Shown here: one piece after another, positions 1-10,911 of the stretch
How positions within the stretch are numbered: the stretch's first letter is position 1
Layout of the letters: each line of letters opens with the position of its first letter
DNA from: Peribolospora baueri
Taxonomy: Eukaryota > Basidiomycota > Peribolosporomycetes > Peribolosporales > Peribolosporaceae
DNA: 64,000 nt
Assembly (NCBI GenBank): GCA_029717555.1
Contig: JAMDHS010000084.1
Span: 1-64,000, forward strand
Reading direction: 5' to 3'
The notes under the pieces: generated by a model
Database searches by the model: none
The model's input: only the letters and a program-made list of their open reading frames with translations
What the model was told of the DNA's origin: nothing
Position numbers and translations under genes: made by a program

Positions 1-43
1 TTTTTTTTACTTCTCTTCGCGCGTTGTCCGCGTGTCATATCAG

Positions 44-506
44 TGGCGGCGGGAACGCGGCGGCTGGCAACGCCACTGCTGGTGGAAATGCTGGTGGTAA
101 GGCTGGTGGAAATGCCGGTGGAAACGCTGGTGGCAACACTGGTCAAGCAGCTACAGGTGCTCAAGCGGGCCAGGGAAACGCTAGTGGAAACGCTGGTGGA
201 AACGCTGGTGGCAACGCCGGTGGTAAGGCTGGTGGAAACGCCGGTGCGAACGCTGGTGCAAACGCTGGTCAAGCAGCTACAAGCGCTCAAGCGGGCCAGG
301 CTGCTACGAGCAGCGCGAACGCTCAGGCGAGTCAGAGCGCGACCGGTCAGGGTCGGGGTCAGGGGCAGGGGCAGGGGCAGGGGCAGGGCACGAACACGGG
401 CACCGGTAAGAAAGGGAAGGCGGCCGGCGGCGGCCAGAACGGTGCTCGACGGTTCAGGCGACCCCGTTCCCGCTCGGCGCGTCACCGCGACGTGATGATG
501 GCTTGA
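44..506 (+). CDS. Gly/Asn/Ala tandem-repeat protein, 3' terminal exon (partial)
   Basis: Only the last exon is in the window. A pyrimidine-rich stretch ending in CAG at 41-43 looks like a splice acceptor, so the gene begins off the left edge. The frame runs to TGA at 504-506. Residues are dominated by a GGNA/GGKA tetrapeptide coded by imperfect 12-nt DNA repeats (about 70-290), then a Gln/Gly/Ala segment, a GQ dipeptide run (about 355-385), and a basic Arg/Ser-rich tail. No domain is recognisable, and I do not know the function. Such composition is typical of disordered or wall-associated repeat proteins, but the N-terminus that would show a signal peptide is missing. Confidence 0.55.
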
Positions 507-525
507 GTCTGTGGGTGAGCGTCCG

Positions 526-550
526 CTATCCTATCCTATCCTATCCTATC
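526..550. repeat. (CTATC)5 microsatellite
   Basis: Five perfect 5-bp units just after the stop of the repeat-protein gene; the pentamer is read directly from the sequence. Confidence 0.85.
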
Positions 551-746
551 CTACATTCCCCTCCTCTTCCTTCGTCACGTAGGAGATGGGTAGCATGGGA
601 AACGAGAATGCAGAGTCGGCTTTGGCTCGGCCAGGCCCCCATCGATCGAATCGTATCGTATCGTTCGTGTCCTTTCTCCATCCCCGTGCCAATCAAATCC
701 GATCGCTGCGATGCCCACCTTTAGCTCCTCAGCTCGGAACCATCTA

Positions 747-780
747 TGTCTGTCTGTCTGTCTGTCTGTGTCTGTCTGTC
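747..780. repeat. TGTC tetranucleotide tract
   Basis: Near-perfect TGTC repeats with one interruption, followed by a GTCC-rich run. Confidence 0.8.
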
Positions 781-1696
781 ATGTCCGTCCGTCCGTCTAT
801 TTCCCCGCTGGAACGGAAAAGCGGACACCTCCTCCCTACCTGCACCACCGCCGACCTTACCTGTCCACACTCCAACTACGCCCACATACACGTCCCCCTC
901 CGTACATCATATCATATGTATGGGACCCTGTAAGACCCTCCCTTCCCTTTCCTTTTCCCCTGCGCGCCTACGAGTTGGACTTACCCCACACGCCTTTTCG
1001 GTTCGCGATGAGGAGGGAAAAAGTGTCGAGAGAGAGCGGGCCCTGTCCGATACGTCCTCCGTCCGCAGGGCCTCACTCAGGCTGCCCCGAGCCACAGTAG
1101 TCCGAGTAAGCCAAACAAAAAGGCTGAACGAAATGCACGGCCACCACGCCCGACGGCCGTCCCGGCCCAGATGGGGCCCCACCGGGCCGAGGTGAGAGGA
1201 GGACGACGATTCGGAATGGGGAAAACGGCCAGCAAGCCTCTGACAGCTCACGACGCACGACGGGTCTCGACCTCCTGCCGAAAGGGAGGAAGCCTCCCGT
1301 TTTTCACGGAGCGAACGACTACAAATACAAGGAAAGCGATGGGAGGAGAGGATGGTAGAAGACGCCGACCCCGGCTCGCTTTGCCTTCGTCCAAGAGTGG
1401 CCAAGGTCGAGGTAGTAGCACCGACACTGATGATGACGACGACGACGACGACGGCGACGTTGCTTCGCCGGTTCGTAGTCTGGCTGGCCGAGGAAGTTCA
1501 GAAGCTGTTGCGAGACAATGGCATAATCAGAATGAGAGTGCGAGCGAAAAAGACGAGGTTGAAATTAGCGGAATAGCCACAAAGTGCAGACTAGGACCGG
1601 GCCAACGACAAAGGAAACTTGTGCCGGACGACTTTGGCGGGCGAAAAAAAAAAGACCCAGGAAGCGAGGCGATGAAACGAAAAGAGAACGCCGGAC

Positions 1697-2937
1697 TCAC
1701 GCGATGCGGTATGAGCAGTACCTTCCACTCGTCTCGGACGCTCTGGTGATCTTGACCACCTGACCGCGTTTGAGGCCGAAGTAGCGTGCCACGGGGTCCG
1801 CCAGCTGGATTCGGGGTAGTTGGTTTTCTTTGAGCCGGCTGCAGGGAAGAACAGTGGTCTTGGATGGTGAGCCCATGGTTCGTGACCACTGATAGCACAC
1901 CATAATAGGATATCTCGTCTTTCATGGTCAAAAAGGAGGGATGGGCGAAGGAGAGAAGACGAAGGAAAACGGGACTGACTACTTGAGCAAGAGTTCCTTC
2001 TTCTCCTCCGGCGTGAGCACCTCGTGCCTGGGGACGAGCATGTGTTCGGTAATGTTGACGAGCAGCTCGGCCTCCTCAAACGCTTCGAGCTCGTATTGGC
2101 CTTTGGTGGCGTCGATGACCTGCCGAGAGGGTGAAAGAAGGGCGGAAGAGGTGCGTGGGTCAAACGAGGGTGGATGAACGAGCCAGGTCAGGGAGGAAAA
2201 AGGAATGAAGGTGGAAAGGGAAAGATGTGCGCATGATGGAGAGCGCACCTTGTTCGCTGAGGAGGTCAAGCTGGTCTCGTAGATCAAGATGCCTCGCTGG
2301 ATGTTCTTCTCCTCTAGAATGTTGAGGAACCTGTATGAGAGATGAGCAGGAGAGGCCGGCGCGTCCCTCCTCATCAGCCCCTATGAACCCAAAGAAGGGA
2401 CCTCCAACGACTACAAGAAAAACGCCACGGCCCGTCCATTCATTGCAGGAGGCGCAGCGACGGACTCACTTGCGCATCCCCTTGATGCCGACCTTCTTCT
2501 CGTCTGAGTAATAGACGTACAGCTGGTCGTCCGGATTGTCCGCGTGCTGGACAAAGAAGTTAAGGCGGGCACGGCTGACGGCGCGATCACGAGGCGGCAG
2601 GTCGAGGGGAGGGGACGGATTAGGGTGAGCGCGAGGGAGGGAAGAAACGGAACGCGGGCGGAGGCGGGACTCACTCCACCACGCCGTTGATCGCATACTC
2701 GGCCTTGAAGTCGGCGTAAGAGATCTTGTACTCCTCCTCGGCGACGGCGAAGCCCTTGAGAAGAAGGCAAATGGGAGAAGGAATGTAAGCATGAGGCGCG
2801 GGAAGAAGGCCTGGCGAAGCCGCCTTGGTTTGTCTTGCATGCCTGGCGGTCGAGCTGCTCACCCTGTCCCGTACGAGCTTGTGGATGGTCCTGTGCACCC
2901 TCCACAGCCGCGCCACTTCCCTCTCGTCGTCGGCCAT
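1697..2937 (-). CDS. RPB5: RNA polymerase subunit RPB5 (shared by Pol I, II and III)
   Basis: Six exons (2863-2937, 2675-2754, 2470-2574, 2249-2330, 1983-2119, 1697-1838) give 206 residues, the usual size of Rpb5/RPABC1. The N-terminal jaw domain starts [18 protein letters not shown] and contains [17 protein letters not shown]. The C-terminal assembly fold carries [41 protein letters not shown] and [20 protein letters not shown], all family hallmarks. Rpb5 sits at the downstream jaw of all three nuclear polymerases. The final TGA lies inside a GTGAGT sequence, but known Rpb5 proteins end within a residue or two of this point, so I keep it as the stop. It is divergent from the dynein light chain gene. 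Confidence 0.95.
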
Positions 2938-3835
2938 GGCGATGCGGTAAGTCGGGGGGAGAGGAAGGATGAGATAGGGCGAGCGGGAACTGGAGAGCGG
3001 TGAAAGTGGTGAGTGGTTAAGTGCAAAGATGACGGGTCACGTGCGTCTGAGCGCTTCCTTCGACCACACGCCCCGCTCCATTACCGAAACTGGATCGACT
3101 GCGTGTCCGGCTGGCGTGATTCGTACAGCTGTCGTGGCTATTCCAACGGAAAGGTGGTCGTTCTTATGGACTTCACCGACCGTGCGCGCCCTCTCCCTTT
3201 CTCGTAGAGGCGAGCCGTCTCCCACCCATCACAGGCGAGGCCTTGCGCTTCTTGCTCGTCCCTCCCGCAAGGCCGGGACGGGCCGCGCCTAAGCTTAAGG
3301 TGTTGTGTGCAGCCGTGTTCTCACGGTGCGCGCCCGTCAGAGTGGAAACATTGCAGCGGGTCCTTGAAAGGCTTCGCGAACGTCTGCGATGGATCGTGCG
3401 GAGGCGGTGGGCAGGCTTAGCAGCCTTTAAAGCAGCGCGAGTCGGTCCAGCGACTTCCTGACTTCACCTTTTTTATTATATTACTGTTTAGACGTTACGA
3501 CTGTCGGTCGTGACTGACTGCCTCGTCCGATTTCCTTATCTTTCCTTTCGCCATCGCCTCGCCGACGTTTGCCTCCAGCCGACTTGCATCGATCTGACTC
3601 GGCCACCGACCGGTACTCCTGCCGGCCCGACGCGATCGTCCGCTGCCGTCCACACGTCCGCGTCGTCCGTCACGCTCCAGGCGCGCCTTCCGTTCATATC
3701 ATATCGATCGGCTTGCTTCGATCGTCCTCCGTCGGCGTCTTACCTCCTTCTTCCCTTCCCACTACACACAGCCTCATCTCCACCGCACACGAACGACGTA
3801 CGGGACGGACGGACGACTGTCCAGCGATCCCCATC
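2938..3835. promoter_or_regulatory. Divergent promoter of RPB5 and the roadblock dynein light chain
   Basis: About 0.9 kb between two start codons pointing apart. It contains a TCACGTG site (3037-3043, about 100 bp upstream of RPB5) and an AT-rich TATA-like stretch near 3470-3486. Nothing coding was found. Confidence 0.5.
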
Positions 3836-4646
3836 ATGGTGAGCCTGAGTCACCTCCTGCGAGCACTTGCCCTGCTTCTCCTTCGCCTCTCGTTTCGTCA
3901 TCCGCCGGCACTGATCCCCTGGCCTTGCTATCTTCGCTGCACCTCTCCCTCCCGTACATCTAGCCCTCAGCAGGCACAGAGCCATCCCAAATGTCCGGCG
4001 GCCCGTCTCCCCCTTCCTCCTCGGCGGCCACAGCCCCGCTTATGGCCCCTCCAGAGGTGGAAGCGACGCTGCAGAGGCTGACGGCGCACAAGAACGTCCA
4101 CGGCGTCATGGTCCTCTCCCGCGCCGACGGCCTCGTCATCCGCAACAGCGGAGCCGCATTCGAGGGCGATAGGGGCAAGCGCTACATCAGGATGGTGACC
4201 AGCGTCGTCGACGCCGCCGCCAGGGGCGTCGAGGACATGACCGAAGGGGTGAGAGGCGCTCTTGCTCCGCTCGTCCGCCAAGACCAAGTCGTCTGCTTAC
4301 TTTCCTCGCTCGTCTCTTCTCTCCTTTTCCCGTCTCCTCCCGTCTCTCCCTCCTCTCCTATCCCTTTATCCCCTCTCCATTGCATGCTTAGGACGACGAG
4401 CTCCGCTTTCTCCGCCTACGATTGCGCAAGCACGAACTGATGATATCGCCAGGTGAGCGAGCGAACGAGCGTCGGATCGATCGCTGGAGCATACACCTTC
4501 GATGCCGGCCCTCGCGCCGAGTCACCTGGGCCCCAGCATCCGATTCACATTCACCTTCCCTCCTCCGCACCCCGACTCGCCGTCGCTCACCCCTCTCGCA
4601 AACAGACCCTAAATACGTCCTCGTCGTCCTTCGAGACCCAAGCTAG
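3836..4646 (+). CDS. DYNLRB1: Roadblock/LC7 dynein light chain
   Basis: Four coding exons (3836-3838, 3964-4248, 4392-4452, 4606-4646) give 129 residues. Matches to the roadblock family are VEATLQRLTAHKNVHGVMVL, RYIRMVTSVVDAAARGVEDM, ELRFLRLRLRKHELMISP and the end DPKYVLVVLRDPS. Family members bind the dynein intermediate chain and help attach cargo to cytoplasmic dynein. The usual protein is about 96-100 residues; here there is a Ser/Pro/Ala N-terminal extension of about 30. The first coding exon is just ATG followed at once by GTGAGC; joining it to the AG at 3963 stays in frame with the internal ATG at 3991, which is the alternative start. Confidence 0.88.
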
Positions 4647-5731
4647 ACTAGACGGTGGGACGGCCTTTCGACCCCTTTCCCTCTCACTTGCCCTCTTGCT
4701 GTCCCTTCGACTTCCCCTCCCTCCCACTCCCCACCCCTATTTCCCGTCTTCTCCGCGCGTCTCGCGTCGCATCTCACGCGTGCACACCAGAACCGCCGTC
4801 TAGCCTTCGTTTTTCGCTTCCCCATCGGTCACCTTCAGTCATTCCAGCCCGTCCCGTCTCGTCCTGTCTTGTCCCGTCCGTCCCGCCAGTTGTACGTTTA
4901 CGTTCACATCGTCCAGACATCCGATCAAGGGATATTTCGTTCCACCGCACCCGCTCTTGCGATCTCGGGGCACCGACGCCCTTCCCAATCTTCGTTGGCA
5001 CCGAGCACACTCTCGCAAAGCTTTCCCCTCCCCCTAACCGGCACGGCAATTGCCAACCACATCGCATTTTCGGATTTCGCATTTATAAGTATATGGAGGG
5101 AGGAGAAGGCGGGCGGGCGGGAAAGAAACCATCTTCGGATCGAGGTCGAGTCATCTTCGTCTCACTCATCGTCCGCATCGATCCCGGTCGTGAGAAACAA
5201 AAGGCGGGCAGGCAGGCAGGCAGGAGGCGCATCCCATCCCATCCTGTCCCATTCCACCCAAACCGAACAGAGCCGAGCGAGAGAGAGTCCACCGTTTGCA
5301 CTCGCGAGACGAGACGCGACGGGGTTAGCCTCTCCACGTGTGATCATGCTCGAACGAGCTCGAGTCGGAGGAGGCAGGTCGGTGGCCCGTCTTATCTCGC
5401 CTCTTGCCCAAGGGCGATATACAGGACGGTGGTTGGTGAGCGACGGGGTGGGGGGTGGGTGGCGGGACGTGAAAGTGATGATAAGGTGCAACTGCCGGTC
5501 TGGTCCGCGCACGCGGATGGGGCGAGGCCGCTATCGTATCGTATCATATCGTCACACGGTCGAACCACGGGGCGGAAAGGGAAGGGATGACGGAATTGAA
5601 AAAGTGCGACAGAACAAGCCAGCCGAGAGTATGTGTATAGGAAAGGAGAAGGCCGATGGAAAGGGAAAAAGCAAAGATTGGTAGCCGACTTAAGGACGGG
5701 CGAGCGAGGGAGATCAAAGTCGGCACCGGCT
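4647..5731. other. Intergenic between convergent genes
   Basis: About 1.1 kb with no supportable gene. It holds a short GGCA repeat near 5206-5224 and pyrimidine-rich stretches. Arg-rich open frames here show no codon bias. Confidence 0.5.
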
Positions 5732-7828
5732 TCAAGGGGACGAGGAGAAGTAGTCGATTGCCTTCTGTGGGCGATACTCCTCATCGAGGGCACTGCGAGT
5801 AAATGCGCGAGCGGGAAAGACAGCGTGAATTGAGCGAGACCGTTCCTCAATGTCTGGTCGACCCTTAGGCCGACGACTCAACCACAAACACTCACTCGAT
5901 CCGCGGGTAATACGTGTCGCCCTTCAGGACGAAGAACCTAGGCTCAAACTTCTCGCCCTTCTCCTCTCTCTCGCGCGCAGCGTCCCGCTGGGCGTCCTCG
6001 ATCTCCGTCTTGGCCGCAGTGGCGGCCTCCATGTCCGACGCCTTGATCGCGTCCGTCACTTTCGTCCACAATCTGGCATCATTGACGAGTGAAGTTATGA
6101 CGGTGATGGTGCATGTCAGACCAAAACGGGAATCGACGAAAAATTCACCATCTCCAACTAGTTCGTGCGCCCACTCACCGCCGAGACTCGAACTTCCCCT
6201 GCTCCTCTTCAGGTCGCACGGACTTCTGGACGATTTTCGCCTTCTTTGCATTGAAAAGAGTCTTCGTTTCGCCACTCTGGTAGTGAACCAAGTCGAATGG
6301 AGACATCAGATGCACTCCAGACGGCAGTGGCGCAGCGAGAAGACTCACCTTCAGGTTCTTCAGATCCATCGAGTCGCTCCAGATGCCAGAGATGTCCGCG
6401 ATCGGTTCGCCCCGTTGCTTGACACGGCCGGCCAGGGCGTTGTAGGTCCCTGTGAAAAAGCCCTGGTAAATGGAACAGCATGGCGCAGCAAGCGAATCAC
6501 GGATGTTAAGCGTATTCGATCTCGGGACGTTGTAGGCTGCGGATTTGCGTCGGGTTCACCTTCGTCTTGAACTCCACATCACATTGTATGTCCGTCTGGT
6601 CGTTTCGCACAGTGCTCATGTCGCCCAGCTCGAGAACCATCTGCAAATGGTGGAGACCGGAACAAATGAGCGAGAGAGAGAGATGGAAGAACCGAACCAG
6701 GGCAAAGAGCGGGGCCACTACTCACCCGTCCGAACAAGATGCCCCGGGCGTACCTTCAAGAGGGGCGAAGAGGTAAAAGCGAAGTCTGAGACACCGTACC
6801 GGCGACCGCGCAAACGGGCCTGATCCTCGCAAATAAACGAACTAAATTTCGGTCACCGAACTTGCAGACTCACATGTTCGGCATGCTAATCCTGTACTCC
6901 CCATCTTCCTTTCTATCGAGGAGCACCACCCTGTTCTCACCCTCCATCAGCGTCGCGGCCGAGTTTCCAAGGAACTTGGACTTGGGCTTGAGCTCGCCAT
7001 AGATAAGCAAATCGTTCTCCGAGGAGATGTAGTAGTATGCGGAGACGGGAGGATGGTGGGAGACTGGGATGTGGGAAGAGCGAGAAGACGAAGGAGATGT
7101 AGCGGACAGTGTGAACGTGCCTTCCTTGCGGATGAATTTGAAACGGTAGAATATAGTCTGGATGCTCACCTTGTTCGGCAATGTAATAACCTTTCGTACC
7201 GTTTGGGTAGTGGTAGGAACACCGGAAGAACTCGCCGAGAACAGGATTATACCTGAGATTCGGTACGATGCACGTAGGCTCAGCACCGCCACAAACATCG
7301 CAAACGTCTGTGCCATTGTTATACTCACGGCTTCTTGACGCCTTTCGGCTTGATGTGCCAGCCAGACAGGTAGTAGCTAAGAACTTCGATGAACCGCTCC
7401 TCCGGCTTCTCCTGCTTTCCCGCCCTATGGGCCGGCCAAAAGAAAATGTTACCACAAGGTCAGAAGGTGCTCTTAAAGGCATTCAACAGCGGGCTCGCCG
7501 ACTTCTCTCCATCCAAGTGGTGGCTTGTCCGTCCATTCATCCCGCCCGCTCACCCGAAAATGAGGTCCGGATGGCTCATGAAGTCGGTGATGCGCTCGAG
7601 CATGCTCCTAGGCTCGAGCACGAAGGTGGGCAGGGTGACCTTCTGGAGGTCCATGCCGATGCGCAGCTGGGAGATGATACCCATGAGAATACTCCTCGGC
7701 TCCTCGTCCAGCTCCTCGGTGTCGTTCGCGTCCGCGCCCTCCGGCGCGCGGTCCTCCTTAGTCGGCCTGATGCCCACGACACCCGCCGCGCCCGTGACGG
7801 ACGAGGAGAGGTTGGAGAGAAGACCCAT
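5732..7828 (-). CDS. KES1: Oxysterol-binding protein, Kes1/Osh4 type
   Basis: Ten exons (7554-7828, 7329-7424, 7170-7252, 6874-7063, 6726-6753, 6560-6640, 6349-6462, 6179-6276, 5896-6072, 5732-5792) give 400 residues. It consists of the OSBP-related lipid-binding domain alone, with no PH or ankyrin part, like yeast Kes1. The family signature EQVSHHPP falls at residues 150-157 and spans an intron. Also seen are YNPVLGEFFRCSYHYPNGTK upstream, LDRKEDGEYRISMPNMYARG, and RVKQRGEPIADISGIWS. Family members swap sterol for PI4P between membranes. The exon ending RI contains an in-frame TGA inside its own GTGAGT donor. Splicing onto 5732-5792 adds ALDEEYRPQKAIDYFSSSP, which has coding-like codon use, so I take that as the true end. 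Confidence 0.93.
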
Positions 7829-8406
7829 GTTCTTCCTGTATTTCCCTGATTTCCTCCCTGTAGCGCTGGCGATACGATGCGGTGCGGTGCGGTGCGGTGC
7901 GATGTGCTCCTGTGCTGGATGTCCTTTGTGTCGCGGAGGTCACGGCGGAGATAGTGGGGTTCGAGTGAGGCTATAGTAAGGGGAAGGGGGGAGTTCCCTA
8001 CGAGGAAAGAGAGAGGGGATAGGATACGTGGGTAAGCTTTACAGTATCCGGGGCGTGCGATGATGGAGGAGGGGAGGGGGACTGCAGATGTAGACTGCGC
8101 GGTGGTCAGTCAACCCAAGCCAGACCCGCCGATCATCCATCGCGAGCCAAGCCAGCCGTCTTTTTTCACGCGCACCCGTCCGCCACGTTTCCCCAACGAC
8201 CCTACTCCGGGCGGCTCGGCGGAAAACCCGGGTCGCGCCGACCGGTGTGGGGTCATTGGCGGTGACCAAGTTATCAGATACGTTGCTCACTCACCTCGGG
8301 GGACAGCGGTGGACGACTGAAGGGGGCGGGGTGGTGTGGTGTTCGACGCCAAGATTTTACATCATCGTCCCATCTCGCCGCCTCGTCATGCCGAACAGAT
8401 GAACGG

Positions 8407-8418
8407 CACGTGACGTCA
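8407..8418. promoter_or_regulatory. Fused CACGTG and TGACGTCA elements
   Basis: The 12-bp word CACGTGACGTCA joins a bHLH-type E-box and a bZIP/CRE-type site, 579 bp upstream of the KES1 start. Function is inferred from motif identity only. Confidence 0.35.
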
Positions 8419-9272
8419 GATAACCTTACGAGATGCCTTTTTGTTGCGTGGCTGCCGGCAGTGACCACCGTATTGCTCGTGGTGGCCGTCGCTCTGTCCT
8501 TTCCCCTTCTGCCTTTTCCGTGGCCCAGGGCACGACGTATTCTACCTCGTTTTCTCATGCTCCAAGGTCAGCTTCCCCTCCTTCTTAATTGTTTCAGCCT
8601 AGCCAAAATCCCAAGAAGGACGCAGTTGCGCACTTACACTGAATGGTAGTGCAAACCATCTATCTGGCTGTACTACTGACGAATAGGTCGATGCTGCCGG
8701 ACGCGAGGGGCACGACTTGGACCGCCTCTCGCTGCTTACACTCGATCTACCTTCACTATGTGATCCTTCATGCTTTTTTTTCCATTGGTGACAAGCGACG
8801 GCGGTGATGATACGTGGACAAGAACGGAATCTGCTCGCCGCACCGTGCGACTCTAGAGTCTGAGAGCCTCCCTGCGCGAAGGCAAGTGGGTTGGCGTACG
8901 CGGCGCCGACAGCTAAGCGGCGCCTTCTTCCATCGTCACCGCCCCGTTTCTACACAAGTTGCTCTGACATGTCCGTCAAGGATGGACGTTTCCCCTTTGC
9001 TCATCTGGTCACCTCATGCACGGTCTCACACCGACCGTCGCTGTGGGATCTGGTCTACGGGTCCGGTCATCCCGGCTTATGTCCGATATCCATTTCCCTA
9101 CTGCTCACCGTCCCATGTTCCTTCTTAGCGTAAGACACGACCCTCAGGGGCGAGCCACGGTCTGATAGACAAAGCCTTCTCTACTTCTCCACATGTGGGC
9201 ACGTCCTGTAATGTCCGGCCGAGCTCCGATGATGGAAATCCAAGACCATCCTCACATACGCGTCCGGGACGG

Positions 9273-9293
9273 CACGTGAGCACTGATCACGTG
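9273..9293. promoter_or_regulatory. Paired CACGTG sites upstream of SPC25
   Basis: CACGTG at 9273-9278 and 9288-9293, 15 bp apart start to start, about 180-200 bp before the SPC25 start. In yeasts this hexamer is bound by Cbf1-like bHLH factors. Confidence 0.4.
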
Positions 9294-9472
9294 CCTATTT
9301 TGTCATGTGGTCTCCGTACTTCCACTCCGTCTCCCTGATCGTACCTCGACAAGGAACACGATCATCCAGTATCAGTGGCTGGCAGCCTTGGTCTTGTACC
9401 CTCGTTCCCTTCTTATCTACATGAAGCTTCTTTGCTTGTTGGAGAGAAGAAGAAGATTTTGCCCGAGGTAGG

Positions 9473-10911
9473 ATGATCCCCTCCCCACGTCGCCTGTCGG
9501 GTCATCCCGACGCGTCACGACGCGCTCGTATGTCCCAACACAACCTCGTCTCTCCCGCTCCACACTCGCCGCATATCCTCGACCCCACGCCCGACAACAT
9601 CGACGCCCTGCCCGCGCAAGTAGATTTTTCTGATCTGCGCGACACACTCAAGGTCTTCCAGCGTGCCTTTGACAACTACATCGCGAGGGCCAAGCAGGAG
9701 GTCTACGATCGACAGCAGAGGGACGAGGCGGCGCAGGTGGAGGAGGCGGACAAGAGGAAGAGCACAGAGGCGGATATCGCGCTGTACAAGCAGAGGGAAA
9801 TGGACCTCATTCAGAGTGCGTAAACATTTTCCTCCGTCCAGGTCGGACGCTCGCCCTTTCCCTCTCTTCGCCGCCGACCAGGACCTGCTTTTCTCGTCCC
9901 TCCTCGCAGCGATTCAGAGAGAAAAGACGGAAGATAAGGCGGCGCGAGAGGCTATCTCCTCTCTGGAGCGGCAGAAACGGGGCATGCAGGATCGACTCAA
10001 CGGCGTGCTGACCGAGGTGGAAGAATGGAGGGCAAAGGTGAAGGCTCAGCGCGAAGGCAAGTGAAACTTCAGGCTCCACACCTAGATGCGACGTGACGTA
10101 GCCATCGACAGTCCGGCTGATCGCGACATTCGATACTCTCTTCGTCTCCCTATGAATGCAGTTAAGGACGCAGCGCGTCGTGCCCTCGAGGCTCAAGTAT
10201 CCCGGAACGCGCCCGAATTGGCGCTTCTGACCGAGAAGCTCGGCCTCGTTATAGAGGGCAAGCGGCGTGAGCGATGAATCTTGCTTTTCTACTTGATCGT
10301 CTTGCTCTCGGCCCTCTCTCCGCCTGCTGGTCGTGAGCCGAACTGATTTGACCTCGCTACTTTCGCACGTTCTCTCCTGGCTGTTCTCTGCCTTTGTTCC
10401 AGGCGACGTAATTGGCTTCAATTTTAATTACATCGACGGCTCCGACTGGGATCGACCCTTCTCCTTCGAGATCGACGTCTCTCGGCGGACGTACGAGGGT
10501 AAGCGGACGTTCTCGCATACCCAACTTGGTCTTGCTTCCGCTGCAGCTTTCTGACTCTATCCGACCCGTATCCTCGCGCCTGCCTCTTTCTTTCGCATCC
10601 ATTCCTTCACCCCTCTCTCCCCGTCGCCCCTCACTTCCAAACCCGTCATCCCGATCCAATCCCATACCGCCCCACATCGTCCTCTTCTTCTCCCAAACCA
10701 AACAAAACCGCCACCCGAAAACAACCCGAACCGAACCGAATCGGGAAAAAAAGTCCGCACAACGTCCCCACAGCTGCCCGCATCGGCGCTCGCGCCGCTG
10801 GTGGCGGAGTTGAACCGGAGCCGGAGGTTCTACGCGTTCGTCAAGGCCATGAGGGCCGCTTTTAAAGCGCTGGTTGAGGAGGAGAGGGCGGCAGCAGCTT
10901 TGGTGGCGTAG
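9473..10911 (+). CDS. SPC25: Kinetochore protein Spc25 (Ndc80 complex)
   Basis: Five exons (9473-9815, 9910-10037, 10167-10266, 10403-10498, 10754-10911) give 274 residues. The middle is a charged coiled coil (for example REKTEDKAAREAISSLERQ). The C-terminus has the Spc25 globular RWD pattern: LGLVIEG, VIGFNFNYIDGSDWDRPFSF, EIDVSRRTYE, then ELNRSRRFYAFVKAMRAAF. Spc25 pairs with Spc24 and anchors the Ndc80 complex to the inner kinetochore. The first in-frame ATG (9473, A at -3) is used; a second at 9530 would remove 19 residues. The donor of intron 2 is ambiguous (10038 or 10061), but only 10038 keeps frame with the next acceptor. The last acceptor follows an A-run before TCCGC. Confidence 0.85.

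Larger units (their letters stand above)
507..1696. other. Intergenic, 3' ends of both neighbours
   Basis: No gene could be supported. It holds a (CTATC)5 tract at 526-550, a TGTC-rich tract at about 747-780 and a short GAC run near 1436-1452. Open frames here lack the GC-third-position bias of the real genes. Confidence 0.6.
7829..9472. other. Divergent intergenic between KES1 and SPC25
   Basis: About 1.6 kb. It contains (GGTGC)4 at 7881-7900 in the KES1 leader, a combined CACGTGACGTCA element at 8407-8418, and two CACGTG sites at 9273 and 9288 near SPC25. Several open frames exist (for example 8410-8649) but none begins with ATG or shows coding bias. Confidence 0.5.

Noticed and set aside
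1490-1697. Extra 3' exon for RPB5 after the GTGAGT-embedded stop
   Set aside because: Rpb5 proteins end within a residue or two of this point, and the only in-phase acceptor gives unrelated hydrophobic sequence.
8410-8649. 79-codon hydrophobic open frame on plus
   Set aside because: No ATG at its start, no codon bias, and it lies in the KES1-SPC25 promoter interval.
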